NCBI GenBank assembly: GCA_013400975.1
Contig: WBMZ01003304.1
Location: forward strand, 186,001-250,000
Origin: Atrichornis clamosus
Taxonomy: Eukaryota > Chordata > Aves > Passeriformes > Menuridae
Reading direction: 5' to 3'
Length of the DNA stretch: 64,000 nucleotides
The notes beneath the pieces were generated by a model. It did not search any database. It saw only the letters and a program-made list of their open reading frames with translations, and was not told the origin of the DNA. Of this stretch, positions 13,080 through 24,000 are shown one piece after another. Position numbers and translations under genes: made by a program. Numbering within the stretch: position 1 is the first letter of the stretch; the number at the start of each line of letters is the position of its first letter.

Positions 13080-13960
13080 ATGAACAAGTGAGCAATAATT
13101 GATTAAAGTGGGAGAATAGAACAAGAAATGCAACAATAGATAGAATAGAGCAAGATAGGCAAGACTTGTGGCACAATTTCTAACTGATTTAGAGGAGAGG
13201 AGACTTTTTAGTATGTTAGTGTGTACTGTTGGGAAGCAGCATGACAGCTGTGGAAAGCAGCAGAGGAAAACAGTATGTGGTAGAAAGAAAGGCACAAAAA
13301 AAGCACTGCTAAAAGATGAGGTAGGAAGAGAGAAGCAGTAGAAGAAAATGAGAGGTTGATCTTAGTGCAGGCACTTGAAAGGAATACAGACGTTTGGCAA
13401 GAGGGCAGCATGAGCATGGATGACAGAGATGTGGCATTCTCCCTTCTTTCCTTGGAAAGGTCAGTTTTGAAGTATTGCACCCTCCTAGGTAGGGACTGGA
13501 AGGAGTGTGTTTTACAGAAAAGATGGAGATCATTATATATATATTTTCCCCTGCCCCCACCCATATATTTATGGAAGGCGAAGGGAGCTTTGTGTAGCAA
13601 GGACGTTTTCTTTCCAGTGATGTTTGTGAAAGGGAGAACGCCGAGACTGAGGCACAATAAATGAGGCTTAAGACTAGAAGGGAAATGGAACAGTCATGAA
13701 ACAGTCATAAAATATATGAGATGTGGCTTGAAAGGCCTATGAGCTTGTTGCAGAAGGTGAGGTAACACTTTTCTGACAATGTAAATGTAGGCTCTGAGAA
13801 AGAGGGGATAACTGGTTTGTTGGTATGATGTTACTAGAGTGAGAGGAAGAGTGAATGGGAACAGGTGAAAGCAAGTCGAATTAGACAGTGTAACTCAGTT
13901 GAATGCTAGCATTTCAGCATTAGAAAGGCAAAACAATAGGGAAGAATCTAACAGTCTTTT
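13080..13960. other. Purine-rich + strand block after the coiled-coil exon
   Basis: For nearly 900 bases the + strand is dominated by A and G, with repeated GAGAGGAG, AGAAAG and GAAGAG motifs and few pyrimidine runs. The skew produces chance open frames on both strands. No repeat family is recognisable and no tandem unit is visible. It could be an old interspersed element that has lost its identity, or simply skewed intron sequence. Similar blocks occur near 55790-56170 and 56590-56960, with a mirror-image pyrimidine block at 23210-24000. Confidence 0.35.
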
Positions 13961-15822
13961 AGAAGAGGCAGTAGGAGTGTTTCAAAAGGATGCATATTTC
14001 TGTACTGTTTTAATATGGTAACTGCTGACAGCATCCCATGAGTCTGCCTTAGATGACCCACTTCCTACATCCATGTATTATAACCACCATGGAGGAATAT
14101 ATCACTTTCTCTTCCTAATTTCAGCCCCCTGGTTACTTTTCAAACTGTAAAAGAGAATACTATAATTGTGATGGTCTTTTGCTTGTCTTCTTGGATTGTT
14201 GTTTACCTTGAAAATAATGTGTTTATATGGCTTTAAAAGTGCCTGTCTTAAAGGCAATCACAGTTGTATGTGTTGAAAATGACTGAGGTCACTAACAAAG
14301 GATTATGACTTCAGGTGAGAATTAAGTAGGAACAGATGGATTCTTAATCATCAAATACCTTAATTCTATGCATGCATCCCTCTAATGAAAAACAAGTAGA
14401 TATGAAGGACACACAAGCTGAATTTTTTGGTGGATTTTTTTTTTCTAATGGAACTTTTTCAGCATTCAAGGTATCATAAGTCCAGAAAAAAATGGACCTT
14501 TAGTATCTCTAACGATGTGCTTGGTAGTACCATTATATCAATTTTAGCTATTTTTTTTTCCTGAAAAAAAGACCCTTGATGGTTTACAGAGCTCTAGTTA
14601 CCTAAAAAGAATTCTATGAAAAAATCATATATGACCAATCTGAGGAACTTAGTATTTTTGTGATCTCTTTTCAGAGGTGCGTGTGAAGGCAGATTTGCCA
14701 TATTCTCTTTAAGAAAACTAGAATATAGGGTGCTTTCTCTTAAAAATATTTTAGTATTGTTAGAATTAAATGTTTGATATTTGCAGGTAAATCTCTAAGG
14801 CATCACAGTTCTGTTTCAGTTCCAGATATATAATTCACTTTTGCACTTGGTAACAGGGTAATTTTATATACTACTAACAACTAAAATTTGTTTAGCTAAG
14901 CCCAAATACCCTTTGCTTCATTGTCAGGAGGTTCTAACCTAGTTAGAGCATCATGACAGTATTAAAAAACAATACAACAAAAATCCTCTTTCAGATAGTG
15001 TTTATTTTTGTCTGTCCTTCTGCATGGGTGGAGTGTTGGTTAAGGTCCATCCCAAGCTACTGAAAATGTTGTCACTGAATGACAAATAAAAGGTTTGACC
15101 ATTTTTAATTATTGGCTGTTAACTTTTCTGATCTTTCAGCTGAAGTATGAATTGATCCTTTTTTTTTGCCATGCTGCATCATAACTGCATTTTAATTTTC
15201 GACATTTCCCTATTTAGCCTTATGTGAATATAGTACTTTCAGTTTGCACCTTCTCTCTAAATGAAATAATTGCTCAGCTATGAACAAAATTGTGTGTATG
15301 CAGGCCAAGGGGTAGTTCGGTGACTCCTCCTGATTCCAGCCTTTCTGGAGGAGATCAATAGTGGCAAAGCGGGGAAACAGGAATTTTAGTCAAATAAAAA
15401 AGAAGTACCTCTACCTTGACTTTTCTATCTTCATTGGAGAGAAAGAAAAAGGTAGAGTGATCTATTAAAAATGGAACATCAATGGAGCAAATAGGCCCAT
15501 AGTTTGAGGACACACAGCCAGCTTAAACAAATCCTACATTTTATGCAGTTTATACACGATACCTTTGAGCGCTGCTGCTGTAATCTGTAAATGAAACTTT
15601 TCTATCTGTTTCCCAGTGGTAATCCTTTGAAGCAAAGGCACTGGGCCTAAGTCAGCCTTCCCAATATAAAAGTATATTTGAAAGCGTGAAAACAATCATG
15701 AAAGCTTCTGCCTTTAATGTGTGTAAGTGCCCTGTCTGTAGACACTTAGGTCACCTTTCAGTGGCAAGTTCCTGGCGTGGTGATTTGACCAACTGCAGGA
15801 CCAACTAACTCATCTTTTTCAG

Positions 15823-15918
15823 GATTAGAGGCCACGTCCCTGGCTCAGAAGGTGTGCCCATTGCTGAAGCACCCGGAGAACTTGCTCTGATGATGAACGG
15901 CAGCAGCATGGGGCTGAG
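15823..15918 (+). CDS. KIAA1328: Candidate alternative hinderin exon, 96 nt
   Basis: This is a predicted cassette exon. The acceptor context is excellent: a CTAAC branch-point-like motif at about 15805-15809, a short pyrimidine tract and TTTTTCAG ending at 15822. The donor is CTGAG|GTAATT at 15918/15919. The length is 96 nt and the phase is 2-2, so inclusion or skipping preserves the frame between 13034 and 33770. Joined to the preceding AG it reads R-IRGHVPGSEGVPIAEAPG..., then ELALMMNGSSMGL, with no stop, and the final AG joins T of the next exon to give S. The peptide is glycine- and alanine-rich with no named domain. Skipping it gives SRMDYN-SVPVLKHEDYLL, whose spacing equals that of the human protein, so skipping is likely the ancestral or major form. 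Seen: splice signals and open phase. Inferred: that it is used. Confidence 0.5.
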
Positions 15919-17585
15919 GTAATTTCTCTCTTCACTTCTAAGTGCTTCACAGGGTCGGTATATCTTCTTGACAGTATGCTGTTGCCTGCCAAGTGTATTT
16001 GTTCATGTGTTTGTTTCAGATTAAGAGCTTTTTTCTGCAGGAAAGGTAAAATTCATTGACTGCTGTGTTTTATGAGTCAACTCAATGGTTATACTGACCT
16101 GTTATTACTCAAAGTTTAGGGGCTGACTTCCTGAAGAGGTTTCAGGTTTTGTGTGTCACCTTTTAGCCCAGAGCAAAATGGAGTTTTCATAAAATCTTAG
16201 TTTTAATTCTTTGTTCCATGCGCTGCTTGTTGGTTTTTTTTAATTAAGATCAGAACTTCTTTTTAGTCTTGATTTGGACCTGATGTAAATAATACATTTT
16301 CCTCTGACTTTCAGATAGCTCTTCTACAGTTGGTGACAGTTACTTGTTTTTTAAATACTGCTGCATTCATTGCACCTCTGCCTCATTGTGATCAGAGCAA
16401 GCCACCACTGAAATAACTGGAAGTAGAGTTAAGCCAATATTTAGCTCTTTATCTCCATCCTGCTTGCTATTTAAAACTTCAATCAGTACACTATTGTACT
16501 TTCTTTGTGTCCTACCCTGTCGCATTCAAGTTCACCCTGGAAGAAGATTCAGGCTTTTTAGAAAAGCAACAAATAAAAACTGTGGATTTGGCAGGGTTTT
16601 TCTACTTTTCTCAGAAAGTAACAGTTTCCTCTTCTATTCTGTAACTATAGGTGTTCTTTTGACCAAAGAATCCCATTTTGTGGACAGGATGAGCAGCTGT
16701 GCTTTGAATGGTCCCTTCTTTAGTGACAAGAGGATACCTTAAAATAATGAACTTTTCTTTCTGAGCATACCTGAAGAACTGGTCATTTATAAACTGAGGG
16801 TCCAATACTTCTCTTTTTCTTACTCCTTTAACTTTTTGATACTAATTTTTTTTTTTTGAGATCCCTCTTCACTGAAAAGGGATAAGCCAGTTTTTCTCCA
16901 GTTCAGCAGGAGTTGTTAGTTTCCTTGGAATACTTCACTGCTTAACCAGGTGTTTGGCTGCTGTGAGTTACTGGCATGTCTTTGTTGTATTCTGATGCTT
17001 TTTTCTTTCATTTACACACAAACTGAAGTGATCAAAGTATTATCACTGTAACAAAAATGATGGAGAGTCATGACATGTTTAAGATGCAGTAGCATTAAGC
17101 CCCTTGGAGGAAGAATGTAACCTGGAACATCTATAGGGCCTCTTGGCAACAGTTTACCAAAAATCTGCAAATATCTACAGAGCCTAAGAGGGAAAATGAA
17201 GAAAACCTGTGCTGTTAACAGAATGGGAGCCCCAGATTTCAAAAGGTTCCCCACCCTCTCCTCATTCCCCTGGTTTAATTTACTGTAATTTTTCAAAGTT
17301 ATTGTGTGTTTGAGCAGTCTCAAGGTGCCATGCCAGCTGGTTACAAAGTTTGGCAGCAAAACACTTGGAAGTTTTTCTTCCTATATGCCATCTTCAGTTT
17401 CGCAAAGGTTACCAGATGAATGGTCCCTAAATAATTTACTCTAATGTAAGGCTTAAAGAGGCTGCGGAAGACAAGTCCATTTGTCTCTTTTATGCATTTG
17501 AATATGTAAGTGATGTTTTCTTCAGTACAGAGAGAGATTGTGCAAGTGTGGCTAGGTCTTAGAAAAGAGGAAGAGCTGGTAGACA

Positions 17586-17735
17586 TATATCCTTTTTTTA
17601 GCTGTCTTTTGGTGGGGGTTTTTTTTTGGTTGTTTTGGGGTTTTTTTCCTATGTTTTTGGTTTCTGGTTTTTGGGGTTTTTTTGGTGGTGTGGGGTTTTT
17701 TTGGTTTTTTTTTTGGTGGTGATGTTTTTGTTTTT
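17586..17735 (+). repeat. G/T-rich low-complexity tract
   Basis: About 150 bases consist almost wholly of T-runs and G-clusters on the + strand (GGTGGGGG, TTTTGGGG, TTTGGTGGTGTGGGG and similar). No fixed tandem unit is visible. Several GGG/GGGG clusters separated by short T-runs could fold as a G-quadruplex in the transcript, since the G-rich strand is the hinderin sense strand. A smaller tract of the same flavour lies at 47757-47810. Confidence 0.8.
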
Positions 17736-17924
17736 TAATTGACCAGACAAACAGTTATTGTTACGGCCAATGCTAGCAGAACAGTAATGGAAAATCAGCC
17801 CTCTCTGACTTTCAGCTCATGCATAAGAGCTCCTCTTGCAAATCTCACAGCATAAAACTTGATTTCAGTCTTCAAATAAGAAAAACTTCGCTTAAAAATA
17901 TCCAGGTATTTTAAAGGAAATTGT

Positions 17925-18075
17925 GAAATACCTTTAAAATACTAAACTTGCTGAAGTGAGGAGTAAAATAAATAATATAATCAAGAACTGAAAAACATTG
18001 TTTTTTATATAATTAACAGCTCATTTTGAGTTAATTATCTACAATTACAAAAATCTAATTGCAATTTATCCTCTA
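17925..18075. other. AT-rich segment resembling a conserved noncoding element
   Basis: This short intronic segment is very AT-rich, with TAATTAACAG, TTAATTATC and TCTAATTGCAATT motifs that look like homeodomain-type (TAATTA) cores. It shows no repeat signature or coding potential. Composition alone suggests regulatory constraint; this is inference and would need alignment to other vertebrates. Confidence 0.25.
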
Positions 18076-21000
18076 CTATCTGCGGGAAGAATTATAGACA
18101 AGGGAATGTGCATCACTGCCAGGCATAAATGCTATAGGATGGGTACAAATAATAGAGGAACCCTTAATGAAAAAAAAAGCAAATAGGAGCATGCAGCTGT
18201 GCCAGACTATTGAAAGGTAATTGTAGTCAGAAATGAGGTATGTAGTTTAAAAGGCATCTTGTCATCTCCTGTAGGGATTAATTTTTTCCCTCATTGAAGA
18301 AAAGAAAAAAGATTCCACAAGCAAATACAGTACAGAGTTTGATTTCTGATACAGGTTTTCCTCACAGTCTGTCAGTGAAAATGAAAACTTTGATCTCAGG
18401 GGCTACTACAAGCTATAGCCAGATTTTCAAAGGGACGCCTGTTTCGTTTCCTCTTCTGTGTGTGCTATTAAAGTCTTTTTGTTGCCATTGTCAGCAAGCA
18501 TTGTCCATCTCAGCCTGTTTGGATACCTACTGTGGTATGAGCTTGCAGTGAATTTGCCACTTCTCTCATGTAGAGAAGAAACGTGACTGTCCCTTTGCCT
18601 ACTTGCTGCTGGGCTGGCGTGTGGGACCTGAACCACCTTTACATGCAGGATCTCCATTTCTCTGAGGTGCAGCAGTCAGAGCAGGTTTTATGGAGGATGG
18701 TTTTCAGTAGCTTGGAGTGCTCCTAAGTGAGCCCACAGCCAATTTGCAGCTATGGAGATAGTAGCTTGTGCAATTAATGGCAAGTTGTCTGTATAATTTC
18801 TTTTCTAGTCTGCCCCAGTGTGCAAGATGCTTTAAAATATTCAAAATAAAAACATAACCTGATGCATTTGTTTAGCATAAAACAGCCTTTTACAAAGTGC
18901 TTTCCATCTCCCAGACGCAGATGCTTGGTACATGCTCAAGTACCCACTCCATGTGTATTCAGTAGGATCAATACACCCAGCACCTGCTTTTGTGTGTGCT
19001 TCTGACATCTGCATCTGGGAAAGGAATTTTAAAACTCTTCTTCATTTAATCTTAACTTTGGATCTGAATGGCATGGAAATAAGACCTATTTAATAGCATC
19101 AGCTAGAGAAGACACGGTTTTGTACTTTGCAAACACCCCTCACCAGAGCCCTGCTGTGTGCCTAAACCTTGGCATACAAGATTCCCTGCTTTTCTGAGAT
19201 TTAGGTTTCCTATACGACTCTGCCAGTGTGGCTTTTTACTACCTTCTCTCTAATGGGCATCTTTGCCTCAGATTTCACACGATTCTGCCACTGAGCCTCT
19301 ACACAAACCTGTGGAAAGCGTTCTAAATAGGACTTGTTGGATACAGCAGCTATCAGATGTGTTTACAGTTATCTGCAGGCACTCGTTCAATCTACCTGGT
19401 GAAAGGATTCTTTCCTGGTGTATTAAAGATTTGCAGGTGGAATTTGCCACCTTTAATTTCATTGAAGGCTCTTTATGTTTCTGTACTTCATTCTACATCA
19501 CCCGTGTGTATTTTTTCCAGTTTGTATTTTTAGTTACTTGCAAATATCAAACACAGGATTCAGCAGTACTTCCCCTGTACTTGGATGCTCATTGCTATGG
19601 TGATAGTTCCAGGAGGGAATGCTGTCAGGGGTCTTTTAAAAGATTTTTATGTTTATGGTGTAACTATTTTTATTATCTAGTGAGAGAAGGTGACAATTAT
19701 CTGTTGCTCCTTGTCTAATGTTTTGTTATGAACTCTCTTTTCTGAGGCTTGTTAGACATGCAGACATCTTTCCTTGGTGATGTGCAAGCACACTTATGTG
19801 CTTTTGTCCAAAATGTTCAGTGCAATTAGACAGACCTGCAGAGCAACGCAGACTCGCAGCTCCCCCTGCTGTCGCAGGCATATCCACGTTTGTTCACAAT
19901 TCCCCTCTCCTACCCATTTAAATATAAAATAAAAAACACACAATCTCACGGCTTTGCCACTGCTGACCTGGCTTGTGCTGGCCCCATTACTCCCGTTTTT
20001 CTGACGAGAAGAGAATTTAAAAACAATGGTAGCACCCATTTTGTGTCCTATTAGCAGTTTTCTTGTCAGTTCTTCATTCCGGCTTGTGTCACCTGCTGCT
20101 ACTCTTGTCCTCAGCCTCCCGAGGAGAAACCGTCACCAGAGCTGCAACTGGCTCCTTGTCCAAGACTCCCAGGCTTCAGGTCATCTCTGAGTTATCCTTG
20201 GTCTCTTGAGGTGTGTCTGTGTAGGACTTCGCCAACTTTTAGGAGTGTACAGAATGCAGTTTGTCGGAATTTTTTTTCCATCTATTTGCTGTTTTGGCAG
20301 ACTGGCACATTAAATTGGGATGAAAGCAACTGTGCTTGCAAATGGCCCGTAAAATCTGTATATCTGGAAGCTGCTTACCCACCTGTTAGTGCTCCTTTTA
20401 ACAACCAAGTTACTTTCTTGTTCCAGATAATTTTACATTGAAGTTTGTATCATTTTTAGATGGGATATTTGTGGAGCGAACACTTGTTTGGCCGGTAAAA
20501 AAAAAAGTGCTTGCAGATCTTCCAATAGTGCAAACGCTGAATTAGGTGCAGATATGAGTTTTTCTTTCTCTCGTGGTGGTGTCTGGCTATATATAGGCTC
20601 AGCATCCTTCCAACAGATGGCTGCTGGAGTCTGCTGTGACGTATGGGAGAGTACAGTCAGAGTTAGACACACATTTTTTCTTCATTAGTGCCACGTGCAG
20701 ACTCTGAAGGTAGTAGGTTTTCTTGTGCAGTGTGAATCTTTTTGTTCTGATGTAGTTACTAAAAGCTTATTGCTAAAGGGGGTGTCTGGTAATTTTTTAC
20801 ATATATCTATGCATGCATTTAGTGTTTTTTATTTTTGTTAAGGTAGGCAGTGATCCTTATCGGACTGGGGAGAGAGGAGTTCATTTCTGCTGACCTGGTT
20901 CCTTCACTAATCTAATTTTCAGGTTTACTTTCAACTGCAACAGTGATTTCAAGCTGCCTATCTAACATTTGCCTGAATTATGCTGATTCTGTTCTCATGA

Positions 21001-23209
21001 TGATGTCTGCTGCACACAGCAGCATTACATCATTTCCATTGCAGTCCAGAGTAACCTTGAGCAGGAAGCCTGCTGATAGACTGGAGGTATAAGATGTGAG
21101 CAGGAGATACCGTAAGTAGTTTCCACAGGCAGATGCAGCCAGCCTGTAGGTAAGGTCTTCAAAAAGTGCAGAAACTCAGGTGTTAGAAACACTGCTAAAC
21201 ATAGGAGGGCAGTTGGTGTAAACAGGCTCGTTAAAACACAAGTGCTTTGGTATTTTCACAAAACTTGCATTTCCTGCCAGTGTTCTGCATGGGTTTGGTT
21301 CAGTAATGTCCCACGTCAAAACTGAAAATGCTTGGAGAATTTTTTTCTTTGGGTTGAAATATTTGAAATGCATGCATCTCCTGAAGGAGTTTGTTCCTTG
21401 CCAACACTTGCAGACAGTGAGAGACATTTTTGCAAGTCATTTGCAGATGCCTCCTTTACAGGAAAATGTAGACACTGTTAGTTTACTGCCTGAATTGAAT
21501 TATGAAAACCTGAATTCTATTTTTATAAACTGGTTTGGTTTACTTTTTCAGACATAATCATTTTGTTACTTTTTATTTTTACATGTAATCTTGGATGAAG
21601 AGAAAATTATGTTTAATCTAGATATTCATATGTCCCAGAAATTCATGAGTTGGAAAAGTTAAGAAAAACCTTATAAAACAAAATGTTCTGGAAGGTAGTT
21701 TTAAATCAGGAAATTTTAAACCCACCCGCACAACTTTCATGCCATTTAAAAGCTTATATCAGAACTGATGGGGCAGGACTAAGAACAAAAGCTATTGGTA
21801 TTACAAAGTTAAGCAAGAAATCCTCTGTACCCTGCTGTTCTGCCCATGATCACAGCTGCACTAAGCTAAAAGCCACTCCCCCACCCCTCCTGTGACCTTG
21901 GCTGCACTTCAGCACACAGAGAATTGAAGCAAAAGGCAAACTTTAGTAAATATTAGGTTCTGCCACGTGCAGATTTGCAGACTACATATAAAGATAACAG
22001 CACACATACTCTCAGTCCCTTTCCAGATCTTGCTCTCTCTGAAGTGGACTTTGTGTATTTGCCACTGAATTATTCTGACACAAAACTTCCCAGACCGTAC
22101 TGATGTATTGAGTTGAACTCTGTGGCTTTGCATGGGTGCTGAGGCTTTGCAGAACTACCCATTATATTTATAAAAGTGCTAATTTTTGAGAGCCACGCAG
22201 AGAAAATTTTAGATTCAGTCCAGCTGATTTGTTCTTCACACTGCTCCTGTGGTGAAGAGGATTGATTTTTGTGTTTCTTTTGATATTTGGCTTCATTTCC
22301 TCTGGTACTCAGTGCTTCAGGCCTTAATCCCTTAACCTTGAATGCGAGCATCAGTGCTTCAGGAGGGATCAGGCCTTTTGATGGAGAGAGAACTTCTTTT
22401 GTTGTACCAAATGGTTGGGAGTGGTATAAGGCAAGGCAGATCTCCAGACGGTATATATTTCACTGTTGTGTTAGAAGACTATAAACGGAGGGTGGGCTTA
22501 GTGGGGATTATAAATAATCTGGAGGAAGGTGGGGTATTAGAAGCAATGGGAGAGAGTTAATGACTTTTTTTTTAACATTTGACCAATAACCAGTCTATCA
22601 TGGCAGATGTGTACTGGGTTGCCAAATGCTATAGTCTGACTCGGGTAATGGTTCAAAGCTCAGCGTGTCATGGAAATGGCAGTGTGGTCCCTGATGGAAC
22701 AGGGGAAAAAATGCTTTTCAGCTTCTCAAAGGGCAGTATTTGTGGAAGCAGATGCTTGCTTGCCCTACCCAGCATAAAGAACAGTTCTGCGGGCAGCCGG
22801 GAGAGTTCGTACTGCTGGATTTTTATAGGATCATTAATTATATGTTATAAGGCAGCTAAGCATGGCATTCCTAACTCGATGAATTCCATTATGAATGGCC
22901 TTTTCATATTCCTCATCTCATTATATTAAATGCATGTGACCTGAAGTTTAGCTAAAGTTATTGTTCGGGTTAACTTTCATTTAGTGGTTGCCCTAGTTTT
23001 AGAAACAGTATGATCTTTAGATTTTATGGAAAGTCAGGTTTTTTTATGCATGTTTTTGCAGCACTATTTTAGATAATTTCATTTGAAACTAGGTAGGAAT
23101 CTCTGTGAGGTGGCAGGGAAGGGATTTAGTCACTCCTTGATTTGCCTGGAGATTTCCCTACCTACTGGATGACAACATCCTGTTACACGGATTTGGCTAT
23201 CATCTCTCT

Positions 23210-24000
23210 GCCAATAACTCTTAAACCCTCTGCTCTGTTCCGTCTAGTCTTGCATATCTGACTGCGTCCCTGACACATAATCCCAGTTGCTTTGCCTTCA
23301 AATCGTTCCTAATCTGGCCAAAACACAACTCTTTACTTCTACTTCTGAATCTCTCTGTCCTTCTGATTTTGATAATGCTGCATCCTCCCTGCCACTCAGA
23401 CTCATAACCTTGGGGGTCACTCTCCTTCTCTACATGCATCTGGGCTGCTGACAGCTTCCTATTGCAGCTTCCTTCTCCTTTGCAGCCAAAATATCCTTTT
23501 GGTATGTCAACAGTTAAAACACCCCTTGCTTTAGTCCTTCTTGCACCTTGACTGCTCTAAAATCTTCTTTCACTGCTCAGTATTCATTCACCTCCTTCAA
23601 AATAAATTTTCCAAATGAGTATCTTGGCTGCTTATTAAGATCTTGTCACCTTTGTTTCTCTGAAACTCACCCTTAGGGGCCAGTTGTCTGTTAAAAGTCA
23701 TAAAGCTGTTTCTTCTTTTATTTTCTCTGCCACCATTTCTCTTTACTCCTTCAGTTATGTGGCAGTCAGAGTTTTGTTGTGTGTTGGATAAACTTTCATC
23801 CATGTGCTGCTACTACATTCCCTAATTCTTTCTGTTTTTTGGAACCACTGAGTCATGTCATGGTGACTTGTGCCACCATCTGTCTGGTGTGACAATGTCT
23901 TTCTTGTTTTACATTCTACCTCTTCGAGCTCTTTCTTTTTTTTTTTTTTCTGAAGCTTTTTTAGAGTTTGAGTGCTTTTTTCCCTTCCCACCCTCAATCC
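23210..24000. other. Pyrimidine-rich block, possible ancient interspersed repeat
   Basis: About 800 bases of the + strand are rich in C and T, with recurring CTTCTCC, TCTCTGCC and CTCCTTC motifs, including a 'CAGCTTCCTTCTCCTTTGCAG' phrase near 23465. The texture resembles old amniote interspersed elements read in reverse, but I cannot name a family. No open frame of interest exists; the minus-strand frames are shadows of the purine-rich complement. It ends in a T-run at about 23936-23950. Confidence 0.3.

Noticed and set aside
19263..19718. 151-codon + strand frame
   Set aside because: Cysteine- and phenylalanine-rich with no domain, no splice or promoter support, and inside an intron; most likely chance.
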